64,000 bases of DNA. Origin: DAOMNN01 sp035443825 (GTDB taxonomy: Bacteria; Pseudomonadota; Gammaproteobacteria; Burkholderiales; Rhodocyclaceae). The stretch is taken from the NCBI GenBank assembly GCA_035443825.1, contig DAOMNN010000004.1, positions 1 through 64,000 on the forward strand. Reading direction: 5' to 3'. The position numbers and the translations under genes are program-made. Shown here piece after piece: positions 35,520 to 44,383 of this stretch. The notes below the pieces were generated by a model that saw only the letters and a list, made by a program, of their open reading frames with translations, searched no databases and had not been told where the DNA came from. The first letter of the stretch is position 1. Each line of letters starts with the position of its first letter.

Positions 35520-37559
35520 ATGTCAGAAAAGGTCAATAAAATCAGTAGTGTGTATCGCTGTCGTTATTCGGACTGGAGTCCCGATAACGACACCTCCAAG
35601 GTCACCGGTTACGCGTCTTTTACGCCGGCAAGCGCGGGCTCATTCACCTTGGAGCTCGACATGTACACCTACCAACAACTGGATCTGGAACTCAAACGTC
35701 ATTTCGGTTTCGATCCCGAGATGACTTCTCCGCCCGGCGGAAAGCAGCAGCAATATCGCAACCATCTCTCTGCATTGAACGGCTTTCTCAGTTCGATGGG
35801 CAAGGACATGGATTCCCTTGTCGGGCTCGAATTGGGCGGCCGCTTCGAGCAGACGCTCGCAAGTTATCTCGCGCAGATCAAGGTCGGGGAAAAGACCCGC
35901 CGCGACCGAAAGTCCCAAATGGTCCGGATCAAGAAAGTCTACGATCGCGTAAGTGTCGCCCTGGAAGAAGGGCGACTCAGCGACCAAAACGAGACCCTGC
36001 AGAGCGTGCTTCGAGTCGCCTTCGCGACGCTTGGAATCGCGCCGAAGACGTTCGCCAAGAACCACGTGATATCGGTCTCCGCGCTTCAGCGATGGCTGCG
36101 CGGCGCAGAGCCGAACCGTCGCGGGTTGCCCGAGCTGAGAAGGCTCGAGCTTGCCCTTGGAATGGAGCGAGATGCGCTTGTACGCCTGACAAGTCATGGC
36201 CCGGCGGTAGGGCCGAGGGTGAAGGCATCGATTGGCGACCGCGAGAGGGTGACGACGCCGAAGCACAAGATCGCGCATCGAGAGTTGGTCGCCGTGTTGC
36301 GTGCTGATCGCTACAGTCTCCCGGAGTCCGAAATGGGCGAGCAGCTTGTGTCTGAATGGCGAGGATTGCTGAAGTACAAAACTGCGGTTTGTCCGTCACT
36401 CAATCGAAGCCGGCGCGGCAGCTGGGGTTTGGTGCCGGCTGATGCCTCCCGCGTCGCTCCTTCGCCGCTGGTCATGGTCGGCGGGTCCTGCTCGATGACC
36501 GCGATGTTCTTTCTGAAATCTGTGAGGGGATACCTGGGATTCCTGGCTCGCCCTGCTGAGCGTGGCGGTGGCGGTAGGACGCGCGATGACGTGCAGACAC
36601 TCGCGTGGCTGTCGGATGGCGATGGGCTGCAGGCCTACCTCATGTTCAAGACCGAACGGTCTCAGGGGTTGATGCATCGCGGGCAAAAAACATTCGCGAG
36701 CACCGTTGCCGGTCTGCTCGTCAAGGAGTCGGGCTATCTTTGGCAGTCTCCGCAGCTTCGCATGTCATTGCCCGAAGATGCTCGACCGGACAGTGATGAG
36801 GCGTGGCGGCGCCAGTGCGAGCGCGCATACGACGTGATGATTGCTTGGGCGGGGAAGTGCAGGGATACGAGCCGACTGCCCGAAGAGCCCATCTCGCACT
36901 TGCTCGATCTCGAACAGCCGATGCTCCCTGTGCTGCGGGCAATTGAGGACATCAGAGCTGCAGCTGCATTGGAACTGCCGGGTAGTGTGCGGCGTGCAGT
37001 GCTGCATCGCGACGCCCTCCTCCTTGCGCTGTTGATCACGAATCCTTTGCGGGAGCGTACCCTGTCCGCACTCAAGTACAGCAAAGCCAATACCGGAAAC
37101 GTCTATCGATCCGGCGGCACATGGCGAATTCGGCTGCAAAGCGCGCTGCTCAAAACCGGGCGAAGTGGTGATGGACGTCGCTACGATGTAGCGGTCGCGG
37201 GCTGGGTCGGCGAACTCATCGACGAGTATGTGGCCGAGCACAGACTCGTCATGCTCGCCGGCAAAGAGAGCGATGCGTTCTTCGTTGGCTGGAGAACGAC
37301 GCGGATGTCATCGCTTAGCAAGCGCGTGTTCACGCTGACGAAGCGGTACATACCCGATTCGCCGGGGTTTTCCGCACATGCTTTCCGGCATCTTGTCGCG
37401 ACCACCTTGCTGAAGGCGAATCCTGACGCTTTCGTTATGGTCGCGGAGTTGTTGAACGACAGGCTGGAAACCGTTATCGCCACCTATGCGCATCTCAAGC
37501 GAGACGATTCGTTTGCTCGCCACTATCGTTTCATCGACGAGCTGCGTGCTGCCGCGTAG
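35520..37559 (+). CDS. Large tyrosine recombinase with atypical active site
   Basis: A 679-residue site-specific recombinase/integrase, larger than the island integrase. Catalytic positions: R511 (NPLRERTL), H620 and R623 (HAFRHLVAT) and Y656 (IATYAHL). At Y-9, where a second His (or Trp) is normal, this protein has D647 (LLNDRLE). A long N-terminal part (1-300) is unlike typical arm domains and contains a helix-turn-helix-like stretch at about 180-230 (SVSALQRWLRG...). ATG 35520 starts just behind a hairpin that may mask its ribosome site. It sits at the right end, 570 bases from attR, convergent with the AlpA-like gene. It could be active on a different site, be a degenerate copy, or have a regulatory DNA-bending role. 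Confidence 0.85.
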   Translation: MSEKVNKISSVYRCRYSDWSPDNDTSKVTGYASFTPASAGSFTLELDMYTYQQLDLELKRHFGFDPEMTSPPGGKQQQYRNHLSALNGFLSSMGKDMDSLVGLELGGRFEQTLASYLAQIKVGEKTRRDRKSQMVRIKKVYDRVSVALEEGRLSDQNETLQSVLRVAFATLGIAPKTFAKNHVISVSALQRWLRGAEPNRRGLPELRRLELALGMERDALVRLTSHGPAVGPRVKASIGDRERVTTPKHKIAHRELVAVLRADRYSLPESEMGEQLVSEWRGLLKYKTAVCPSLNRSRRGSWGLVPADASRVAPSPLVMVGGSCSMTAMFFLKSVRGYLGFLARPAERGGGGRTRDDVQTLAWLSDGDGLQAYLMFKTERSQGLMHRGQKTFASTVAGLLVKESGYLWQSPQLRMSLPEDARPDSDEAWRRQCERAYDVMIAWAGKCRDTSRLPEEPISHLLDLEQPMLPVLRAIEDIRAAAALELPGSVRRAVLHRDALLLALLITNPLRERTLSALKYSKANTGNVYRSGGTWRIRLQSALLKTGRSGDGRRYDVAVAGWVGELIDEYVAEHRLVMLAGKESDAFFVGWRTTRMSSLSKRVFTLTKRYIPDSPGFSAHAFRHLVATTLLKANPDAFVMVAELLNDRLETVIATYAHLKRDDSFARHYRFIDELRAAA

Positions 37560-37606
37560 CGTTAGCACCGGCGTGTGTGTGTAATAGGTAGGTGCCGTCC
37601 AGAGCG

Positions 37607-37822
37607 TCAGATCGAGGTCCAGGACTCCTGAGCGCAGAAGAGACGCCTCTGCCATGTCCGCACGGTGGTCTCCGACCAGTACACGTGCTTACCGATACGC
37701 ACGGGAGGCGGGAATTCGCCGTCTCGCACCATATTTTCGATGGTGCGTTGTGAGACGCGCAGCCTCTCACAGAGCTCCGCCTTGCCGATGAGGGGGGAGA
37801 TGGTGGTGTTGTCTTGCTTCAT
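37607..37822 (-). CDS. AlpA-family DNA-binding protein (candidate excisionase)
   Basis: A 71-residue MerR-like helix-turn-helix protein. The pattern GKAELCERLRVSQRTIENM followed by DGEFPPPVRIGKHVYWSE is the AlpA/HTH_17 signature (helix-turn-helix then wing). AlpA-type proteins promote excision of tRNA-integrated elements by activating or assisting the integrase (family knowledge). The start is preceded by CAGGAG. The frame is open upstream to 38173, but that part reads through the att site and is not coding. It is encoded on the opposite strand to the rest of the island, near attR, and converges with the second recombinase gene. Confidence 0.88.
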   Translation of the reverse strand: MKQDNTTISPLIGKAELCERLRVSQRTIENMVRDGEFPPPVRIGKHVYWSETTVRTWQRRLFCAQESWTSI

Positions 37823-38130
37823 TTGTGACTCCTGATGGCGGGTTGGCAAAAGCCGTATAGCCATCAGGACTCGTTTTTCACTTTGACGGGATTCATATCG
37901 GACGAGGTTCTCGATCGGAGTGCGGCAATGAACGAGCGGCGTTCTGCTCGGCACAGGCGCTGGCGTGCAGCGTCCATTTCTTGCTACACTCCGCTGGCGT
38001 TGGGTTCTGGCAGAAAGCTGTCGGTGCCAACGTGTATCGGCTGCGTTCGATTTCGGTTGATTGTGGCCAAGTGCGTTTTTATTTGGCTGGTTGCGTGTAG
38101 TTGCGTGGGTTCGCTGGCGTTGTCGTGCGC
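37823..38130. other. 308-base stretch between the AlpA-like gene and attR
   Basis: This should hold the AlpA promoter (minus strand) and, near 38130, any arm-type binding sites for the integrase. I found no gene with a ribosome site and no clear promoter hexamers. Confidence 0.4.
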
Positions 38131-38175
<45 letters not shown>

Positions 38176-38178
38176 GAC

Positions 38179-38214
38179 AAGCAAACGGGCCGACGGATGT
38201 CGGCCCGTTTGCTT
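38179..38214 (+). terminator. Original tRNA-Phe terminator, now behind attR
   Basis: A perfect 16-bp stem (38179-38194 with 38199-38214) with a GGAT loop lies 3 bases after attR. Before integration it would have stood directly behind tRNA-Phe. Its T run is short. Confidence 0.8.
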
Positions 38215-38564
38215 TGGCGGGGAGGCGATTCCGTGCCCTGAAAGCACCTGATTTCGCTCAATCTTTCGGGAGTGGGCCCGGTGCTATAATCCTGCTAACC
38301 GCAGTTGACCGCTTGTCGGGCGCCGGAGCGTTGCGTGGAGACTGAACTCGATGCCCTTGACAGGGTTCACCTGACGGGTGAGCACGCTACATGCCCGATT
38401 GCACGCCTGGCGCGCCGTCTGGCCGCGTTGCTCCTCCTTGCAGGGAATGACCATGCCGCGTCGTCGCGCCTTGCCAGACGACGCGCCAGACGCACACTCG
38501 GTCACGTCCAACTGCGGTTTCCAGGATAATTGCACACTGTCGGCACGGGAATTCTTCAACGCGA
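38215..38564. other. 350-base region between the tRNA-Phe terminator and hemA
   Basis: This stretch holds a promoter-like element at 38282-38290 and otherwise no gene that I can support. Short open frames (38305-38529, 38378-38641) have no ribosome site. It probably is the hemA promoter and leader. Confidence 0.5.
38282..38290 (+). promoter_or_regulatory. Extended -10 promoter, probably for hemA
   Basis: TGCTATAAT: a perfect TATAAT hexamer (38285-38290) with the extended TG one base upstream. No good -35 is seen, which an extended -10 can tolerate. It lies 275 bases before hemA on the same strand. Confidence 0.6.
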
Positions 38565-39818
38565 ATGCAACTTTACGCCCTCGGCCTGAATCATCATACG
38601 GCGCCGCTCTCGATACGCGAGCGGCTGGCGTTTCAGCCTGAGCGGCTGGATGATGCGCTGCACGACCTGACCCGGGCCGACTCGGTGCGGGAGGCGGCGA
38701 TTTTGTCCACCTGCAACCGTACCGAACTGTATTTCGCGAGCGAACAGCCCCAGCATGCCGCGGACTGGCTGGCACGGTTCCACCGCATGCAGCTCAACGA
38801 AGTCTCCCCCTATCTTTATTCCTATCCGCAGCGTGATGCGGTGCGGCATGTGTTCCGTGTGGCCAGCGGACTCGATTCGATGGTGCTCGGCGAGCCGCAG
38901 ATTCTCGGTCAGGTCAAGGAGGCGGCTCGGCGCGCGGAAGAGGCCGGCACGCTGGGCACCTTGCTGCACAAGCTTTTCCAGAATACCTTCGCCGTCGCCA
39001 AGGAAGTCCGATCGACCACTGCCATCGGGGCGAACATCGTGTCGATGGCGGCTGCGACCGTGCATCTGTCGGAGCGCATCTTCGAGCGCATCTCCGACCA
39101 GCGTGTGCTCTTCATTGGGGCCGGCGAAATGATCGAGCTTTGCGCCGCGCATTTTGCAGGCGCCAAGCCCCGGCTCATGGCGGTCGCGAACCGCACCGAG
39201 GAGCGTGCGCAGGTACTGGCGAGCCGCTTCAACGCCGAGGTGATGCGTCTCGACGTCATCGGTGAGATGCTGCCCCGCTTCGATATCGTGGTTTCCTGTA
39301 CTGCCGCCCCGCTGCCCATCGTCGGGCTCGGGATGGCAGAGCGTGCGGTCAAGGCGCGGCGCCACCGGCCGATGGTGATGGTGGATCTGGCGGTACCGCG
39401 CGACATCGAACCGGAGATCGCGAAACTCGACGACGTGTTCCTCTACACGGTCGACGATCTCGCCCAGGTCGTGGATGCCGGGCTGGAGTCGCGTCAGCAG
39501 GCTGTCGTCGAAGCCGAGGAGATCATCAACACGCGCGTCGATGGTTTTCTGCACTGGATCCAGGCGCGCGATGCCGTGCCGGCGATTCGCGCCTTGCATC
39601 AGCATGCCGAATCGCTCCGGGCGGCCGAGCTGGAGCGTGCGTTGAGAATGCTGGCCAAGGGCGAGGACCCGGCGACGGTGATCGACGCACTGAGCCAGGG
39701 GATCACCAAGAAGCTGCTTCACGGCCCTACCCGCTATCTGAACCAGTCCCAGGGCGATCATCAGTCGGACGCCAGCCGGCTCGTCAAGCAGCTGTTCAAC
39801 CTCGATCCGCTCGAGTAG
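38565..39818 (+). CDS. hemA: Glutamyl-tRNA reductase
   Basis: Reduces glutamyl-tRNA to glutamate-1-semialdehyde with NADPH, the first committed step of C5-pathway tetrapyrrole synthesis. The 417-residue length is normal. The catalytic cysteine is C50 in ILSTCNRTEL; the substrate region GLNHHTAP is at 7-14, and the NADPH-binding fold has IGAGEM (about residue 183). The C-terminal dimerisation helix ends the protein. Followed after 54 bases by prfA, the usual betaproteobacterial order. Confidence 0.98.
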   Translation: MQLYALGLNHHTAPLSIRERLAFQPERLDDALHDLTRADSVREAAILSTCNRTELYFASEQPQHAADWLARFHRMQLNEVSPYLYSYPQRDAVRHVFRVASGLDSMVLGEPQILGQVKEAARRAEEAGTLGTLLHKLFQNTFAVAKEVRSTTAIGANIVSMAAATVHLSERIFERISDQRVLFIGAGEMIELCAAHFAGAKPRLMAVANRTEERAQVLASRFNAEVMRLDVIGEMLPRFDIVVSCTAAPLPIVGLGMAERAVKARRHRPMVMVDLAVPRDIEPEIAKLDDVFLYTVDDLAQVVDAGLESRQQAVVEAEEIINTRVDGFLHWIQARDAVPAIRALHQHAESLRAAELERALRMLAKGEDPATVIDALSQGITKKLLHGPTRYLNQSQGDHQSDASRLVKQLFNLDPLE

Positions 39819-39872
39819 CGCCGTGTTCGCGGCCAATCCTCGGACTGGGGCACATGCTCCAGGACTCACACC

Positions 39873-40952
39873 ATGAAGCAAAGCATTCGCGACAAACTTG
39901 AGCAACTGTCATCGCGGCTGGCCGAACTCGATCGCGAGTTCGCCTCCGCCGACGTCGGGCGCGACATGGATACGTACCGCGCATTGGGGCGCGAGCGGGC
40001 GGAAGTGGAGCCAGTTGTGTCCCTTTATCAGGCGTATCGTCGGGTCGAAGCCGATCGTGCGACTGCGCGCGAAATGCTTCAGGATCCCGAGTTCAAGGAG
40101 TTGGCCGAGGGCGAGATCCGCGCGAGCGAGGCGCGCCTGAATGAGCTCGAATCGGCGTTGCAACAGGCCTTGCTGCCGCGCGACCCTGACGATGACCGCA
40201 ATTTGTTTCTAGAGATCAGGGCGGGTACGGGCGGCGAGGAAGCCGCCCTCTTCGCCGCCGACCTGCTGCGCATGTACACGCGCTTCGCCGAGCGTCAGCG
40301 ATGGAAGGTCGAGATCGTTTCGGCAAGCGAGTCCGAACTCGGTGGATACAAGGAGGTGATCGCACGCATATCGGGCCAGAGTGCATACGCACGACTCAAG
40401 TTCGAATCCGGCGGGCATCGCGTGCAGCGCGTTCCGGTGACCGAGACTCAGGGCCGCATCCACACTTCCGCGTGTACCGTCGCGGTGATGCCCGAGGCCG
40501 ACGAATTGGTCGATATCGTCATCAACCCGGCCGACCTCAAGGTCGATACCTATCGGGCCAGCGGTGCCGGCGGGCAGCACATCAACAAGACGGATTCGGC
40601 GATACGCATCACGCATTTGCCCAGTGGGATCGTGGTCGAGTGCCAGGATGATCGTTCGCAGCACCGCAACCGCGCCCACGCGATGTCGATTCTGGCGGCG
40701 CGGTTGCACGACGCACAGTTGCGCGAACAGCAGACCAGGGAGGCCGCGGCGCGCAAGAGCCTGGTCGGCAGTGGCGACCGATCCGAACGCATCCGCACCT
40801 ACAATTTTCCGCAGGGCAGGATCACCGATCATCGCATCAATGTGACGCTGTACAAGCTGGACGCGGTGATGGAAGGTGATCTCGACGAGATCATCGACGC
40901 CCTGACCCTCGAACATCAGGCCGGCCTGCTGGCCGAGCTGGCGGGGGACTGA
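39873..40952 (+). CDS. prfA: Peptide chain release factor 1
   Basis: Recognises UAA and UAG stop codons and triggers peptide release on the ribosome. The 359-residue length is standard. The GGQ motif that reaches the peptidyl-transferase centre is G233-Q235 (GAGGQHINKT). The codon-recognition tripeptide is PVT (QRVPVTETQG), as in RF1 rather than the SPF of RF2. The next gene, prmC, encodes the enzyme that methylates the GGQ glutamine, and starts 2 bases after the prfA stop. Confidence 0.98.
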   Translation: MKQSIRDKLEQLSSRLAELDREFASADVGRDMDTYRALGRERAEVEPVVSLYQAYRRVEADRATAREMLQDPEFKELAEGEIRASEARLNELESALQQALLPRDPDDDRNLFLEIRAGTGGEEAALFAADLLRMYTRFAERQRWKVEIVSASESELGGYKEVIARISGQSAYARLKFESGGHRVQRVPVTETQGRIHTSACTVAVMPEADELVDIVINPADLKVDTYRASGAGGQHINKTDSAIRITHLPSGIVVECQDDRSQHRNRAHAMSILAARLHDAQLREQQTREAAARKSLVGSGDRSERIRTYNFPQGRITDHRINVTLYKLDAVMEGDLDEIIDALTLEHQAGLLAELAGD

Positions 40953-40953
40953 C

Positions 40954-41814
40954 GTGAGTATGGCCATCGCACCGGATGTCGGAGCCGCACTCGGCTGGGC
41001 GCGCAAGCGTATCGCCGTCAGTGAGGCACGCATTCTGCTGCGCCACGTGCTGCAATGCCCTTCCGCACGTCTGGCGGCCTGGCCCGAGTCGGTGCTGGAT
41101 CTGTCCGAATGGGATCAATTCCGGATGCTGGTCGAACGTCGCGAGGCGGGGGAGCCGATCGCCTATCTGGTCGGAGAGCGTGAATTCTACGGCCACGCTT
41201 TCATGGTTTCACCGGCGGTGCTGATTCCACGTCCTGAATCCGAGCTTCTGGTGGAGCTCGCGCTGGCGCGCTTCGGCGACAAGCCGCGTACACGCGTTCT
41301 CGACCTCGGCACGGGGAGCGGCGCGCTGGCGATCACCCTGTCGAAGGAATTGCCCGAAGCGGATGTGACGGCAGTGGATCGGTCGCGCGAAGCGCTGCTG
41401 GTCGCGATGGCCAATGCCGTCAGGCTGAGAGCGAGTGTGTCCTTCGTGCAGAGCGACTGGTTTTCGGCCCTATCCGGAGATCGGTACCAGCTCGTCGTGG
41501 CCAACCCGCCTTATGTGGCCTCCGGCGACCCCCATCTCGAAGAGGGCGATGTGCGTTTCGAGCCTGCGACCGCACTTGCATCCGGGCCCGAAGGCCTGGA
41601 CGATCTCGCCGAGATTTCGTCACAGGCACCGGCCCATCTCGAACCTGGAGGATGGCTGTTCGTGGAGCACGGCTACAACCAGGCCTGCAGAGTGCGCGGT
41701 CTGCTCACCGATGCCGGATTTTCGGCCATCGCTTCGTATCGTGACCTCGCAGGTATCGAACGGGTCACGGGCGGCCAATGGATGGGACGCCGAGACAGGC
41801 GGGCTGTTGACTGA
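40954..41814 (+). CDS. prmC: Release-factor glutamine methyltransferase
   Basis: Methylates the GGQ glutamine of release factors using S-adenosylmethionine. The protein is 286 residues from GTG 40954; ATG 40960 is an alternative. Motif I is LDLGTGSGALAI and the catalytic tetrapeptide NPPY is in VVANPPYVA, which binds the substrate glutamine. A helical N-terminal domain (1-75) precedes the methylase fold. Nearly abuts prfA, so the enzyme and its substrate are co-expressed. Confidence 0.97.
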   Translation: MSMAIAPDVGAALGWARKRIAVSEARILLRHVLQCPSARLAAWPESVLDLSEWDQFRMLVERREAGEPIAYLVGEREFYGHAFMVSPAVLIPRPESELLVELALARFGDKPRTRVLDLGTGSGALAITLSKELPEADVTAVDRSREALLVAMANAVRLRASVSFVQSDWFSALSGDRYQLVVANPPYVASGDPHLEEGDVRFEPATALASGPEGLDDLAEISSQAPAHLEPGGWLFVEHGYNQACRVRGLLTDAGFSAIASYRDLAGIERVTGGQWMGRRDRRAVD

Positions 41815-41830
41815 AGGGATCCGGATCCCT
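41815..41830. repeat. 16-base perfect palindrome between prmC and grxD
   Basis: AGGGATCCGGATCCCT directly follows the prmC stop codon and lies 42 bases before grxD, just upstream of a TAGAATTAT stretch that could be a -10 region. It could be an operator or the base of a small hairpin; there is no T run for a terminator. Confidence 0.5.
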
Positions 41831-41872
41831 AGAATTATCCGACTATTCCACTCAACTTTTCGGACGCAAAAC

Positions 41873-42199
41873 ATGAACATCCAGGACTATATCCGCGAGC
41901 AGGTCAGTGCCCACCCGGTGGTGCTCTTCATGAAGGGGACGCCCCAGTTTCCCCAGTGCGGCTTTTCCGCAAGCGTGGTTCAGATCCTCAAGCAATCCGG
42001 CGTCAACCAGGTCGCGGCAATCAACGTGCTCGAAAGCGACGAACTGCGCCAGGGGATCAAGGAATACGCCAGCTGGCCCACGATTCCGCAGCTCTATATC
42101 AATGGCGAGTTCGTCGGTGGCTGTGACATCGTCAAGGAGATGTTCGAGAACGGGGAACTGCAGCAACTGCTGGCCGGGATTGTCGAGCCGCGTGCCTGA
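41873..42199 (+). CDS. grxD: Monothiol glutaredoxin (Grx4/GrxD type)
   Basis: A 108-residue monothiol glutaredoxin that binds and transfers [2Fe-2S] clusters using glutathione. The active site is CGFS (PQCGFSASVVQ). The glutathione-binding elements WPTIPQLY and GGCDI are present. The frame is open upstream, but ATG 41873 gives the family length and start (MNIQDYIREQV). Location next to hemA-prfA-prmC is conserved in betaproteobacteria. Confidence 0.97.
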   Translation: MNIQDYIREQVSAHPVVLFMKGTPQFPQCGFSASVVQILKQSGVNQVAAINVLESDELRQGIKEYASWPTIPQLYINGEFVGGCDIVKEMFENGELQQLLAGIVEPRA

Positions 42200-42211
42200 C
42201 ATGCAACGGTA

Positions 42212-42240
42212 ACCCACGCAGACGCAATGCTTGCGTGGGT
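42212..42240 (+). terminator. Hairpin behind grxD
   Basis: ACCCACGCA (42212-42220) pairs with TGCGTGGGT (42232-42240), 12 bases after the grxD stop. The following T content is low, so it may be a weak terminator or a Rho-aided one. The rest of the gap to 42446 is AT-richer and probably carries the promoter of the next cluster. Confidence 0.5.
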
Positions 42241-42445
42241 GTCGGATAACTTTACAGTCGCGGTCGGTTTCGCGTTTCGCCTCGGGATTCTTATTGCCGT
42301 AACAATGATTTACAAGATGCGGTACGATTATTGCATCGTTGAGCGCAGAATTGCGCTTCGCGCGATCCGGCGTGTCGGATTGCACGCAAGCGCGCACTGA
42401 CGAATGCTATCGTTCAATCGTACACAAGCTTTTCGGAGAGCGCTC

Positions 42446-43156
42446 ATGGGCGAGCACGAACGCGAAGAATGCCAGCCTGTCGCGACGGGTGCGGAGTCTC
42501 CAGCGGAGGTCGTCACCGACCGGGGCCGGCGCAAGTTCACGGCTGCGGGCCTGGCCGGGACGGGGGTGTTGATGACCCTGTCGAACCGGTCCGCTCTGGG
42601 TGCGAGCTTGGGGCAGTGCGGGTCGGAGTCGGTTTCGGCAGCGCTATCCAGACAGATGGACTTACCCGAATGCGGCTGTAGCCCGGGATTCTGGTGGAAT
42701 CCGAATGGCGAGCGTGTCTGGCGCGATTACATCGAACCTGCGTACCCGCAGTATGCGCGGAGTGCTTCATTCAATCAGGTGTTCTGCACCGGTTTGCCCG
42801 TTGATGTGCCGAAGTTCTTCAAGGACGACGCGACGACCTTGTGGGATGCGCGCAAGGCGCAGAATGTCTTTCCCCCGTCGAACTACGACGAATGCGCCAA
42901 CATCCATGCGATCGCAATGCATGCTGTAGCTGCGTTGCTGAATGTCGCCTTTTACGGTAACCGCTATCCTGCCGTGCCCACGTTCGATGACCCGACCGAG
43001 GTCATCGCCGCCCTGCAGGCAGCAATGCAGGGGCATTACTGGATGAACGGCGGGGAGACGAGTGGCCCGGTATGCACGGCACTGACCGCATTCAAGAATC
43101 GGGTAGACGTCTACAATAACCTGTGGTGTTTCAACGGCAACAACTGGGGCGAGTAG
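42446..43156 (+). CDS. Cys/Trp-rich protein with twin-arginine-like leader, candidate HPr-rel-A substrate
   Basis: A 236-residue protein that I do not recognise. Residues about 30-57 read as a twin-arginine-like leader (RRKFTAAGLAG then a hydrophobic stretch and an Ala-rich cut site), though its hydrophobic core is short. The mature part has conserved-looking motifs: ECGCSPGFWWNPNGERVW, CTGLP, CANIHAIAMHA and a terminal WCFNGNNWGE, with several Cys that could pair after export. The start at 42446 has GGAGAG upstream. It lies 76 bases before a PqqD-like/HprK-like/nucleotidyltransferase trio and is the only candidate target for that modification-like system here; this link is inference. Confidence 0.7.
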   Translation: MGEHEREECQPVATGAESPAEVVTDRGRRKFTAAGLAGTGVLMTLSNRSALGASLGQCGSESVSAALSRQMDLPECGCSPGFWWNPNGERVWRDYIEPAYPQYARSASFNQVFCTGLPVDVPKFFKDDATTLWDARKAQNVFPPSNYDECANIHAIAMHAVAALLNVAFYGNRYPAVPTFDDPTEVIAALQAAMQGHYWMNGGETSGPVCTALTAFKNRVDVYNNLWCFNGNNWGE

Positions 43157-43232
43157 CGCCCGTCGTCCGGGTTGGCGCCGGAATATCCGGATCCTGGATG
43201 ACCATGCCGACCATCTTGAAGGCGGGGTGTGC

Positions 43233-43463
43233 GTGAGCCAGTTGCGGCTTGGTGTCGGCGTCAAATGGCAGGCATGGCCGGATGGCTGCGTGGTGTTTTC
43301 CGCACCCCTGGCGCAGACGTTTCTGCTTTCCCCCGATTGTGAGCAGATCTTCACCGCGATTACCGGCGAATGCAGTGTCGGCGAACTCGAGTCGTCTTGT
43401 CCGCAGACGGCCGGTCTGCTTCCCAGACTGATCGAACTCGGTTTGATCGAACGCGCCGCGTGA
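43233..43463 (+). CDS. PqqD-family peptide chaperone of the HPr-rel-A type
   Basis: A 76-residue PqqD-like protein. The pattern of a short beta start, a stretch from FSAPLAQTFLLSPDCEQIF into a helix, and a final helix (TAGLLPRLIELGLIERA) fits PqqD folds, which present peptides to modifying enzymes. The start is set at GTG 43233, 8 bases after GAAGGCGG; GTG 43227 is too close to the ribosome site. Its stop overlaps the start of the HprK-related kinase (GTGA). Family knowledge: small PqqD-like proteins co-occur with HprK-related kinase A in a conserved gene set of unknown function. Confidence 0.8.
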   Translation: MSQLRLGVGVKWQAWPDGCVVFSAPLAQTFLLSPDCEQIFTAITGECSVGELESSCPQTAGLLPRLIELGLIERAA

Positions 43464-44383
43464 AGGTCGCCGACGTATCGCCCCGGGAGTTCGACGCGCA
43501 ACTCGCAGGTGAAGGCGTGTGTCTCGATTGCGGACCGTACGTGGTCCGGATCACGTCGTCGGTTCGCGAAGTCGCGACGGGGCTGCGCTTCCATTATGCG
43601 GACTTTCCGCTGCACGAGTCCCGCGGGTTCGTGGACTTCGCCATCGTCGTGCGCCATACGTCGCTTCTGAGGCGCTTCCTGCGTCCTCAGGTCAACTTCT
43701 ACTGCGATGGCAAGATCCCGTTCAAGCCCGTGCCCGCATCGCAGGCGTTCCCCATGCTGGAGTGGGGTCTGAACTGGGTCATCTCGACACACGCACATGA
43801 CCATCTGGTACTCCACGGCGCGGTTCTCGAGCGGGAAGGAAGGGCTCTGATCCTCGCGGCCGACCCGGGTTCGGGGAAGAGTACCTTGTGCGCCGGACTG
43901 GTCGACGCGGGTTGGCGACTTCTGTCGGATGAGCTGACCCTGATCGATCTCGATTGCGGCCGCATCCGTGCAATCGCACGGCCCGTCAGTCTCAAGAACG
44001 AATCCATCAATGTCGTTCGCGACTTCGGGGCACACACGCAGGTCGGCGAGATCTGTGTCGGCACGACCAAGGGCGTCGTGGCACACATGCGTCCGCCTCT
44101 CGAGAGCGTCGAGCGACGGGGGGAATCGGCTGATCCGGCCTGGATCGTGTTTCCCGGGTTCACGCGTGACGGGAGGCTTTCGGTCCAGCGTGTGGGCAAG
44201 GCGGCAGCCTTCATGGAATTGACCCGCCACGCATTCAACTATGCGCCGTTGAGCGAATCGGCGTTCGAAGCCCTTGTCAGAGTCACCGATGCCTGCGACA
44301 TCTACCGGATAGCGTATGGCGGCCTGGACGAAGTCGTTCCGCTGCTCGACCGGATGTCGCGTTCGGCGGAGCCGATCGCATGA
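43460..44383 (+). CDS. HprK-related kinase A
   Basis: A 307-residue P-loop protein resembling the C-terminal kinase domain of HPr kinase/phosphorylase. Walker A is ADPGSGKSTLC (K140), followed by the acidic motif LLSDELTLID. The true HPr partner is absent nearby, so the target must differ; the PqqD-like protein and the Cys-rich protein upstream are candidates. It overlaps both neighbours (GTGA in front, ATGA behind), showing tight co-translation. Related proteins are annotated as HprK-related kinase A of the HPr-rel-A system (family knowledge). Confidence 0.88.
   Translation: MKVADVSPREFDAQLAGEGVCLDCGPYVVRITSSVREVATGLRFHYADFPLHESRGFVDFAIVVRHTSLLRRFLRPQVNFYCDGKIPFKPVPASQAFPMLEWGLNWVISTHAHDHLVLHGAVLEREGRALILAADPGSGKSTLCAGLVDAGWRLLSDELTLIDLDCGRIRAIARPVSLKNESINVVRDFGAHTQVGEICVGTTKGVVAHMRPPLESVERRGESADPAWIVFPGFTRDGRLSVQRVGKAAAFMELTRHAFNYAPLSESAFEALVRVTDACDIYRIAYGGLDEVVPLLDRMSRSAEPIA

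Noticed and set aside
38305..38529. 74-residue frame upstream of hemA
   Set aside because: It lacks a ribosome site and lies in the hemA leader; an overlapping frame of similar length is equally poor.
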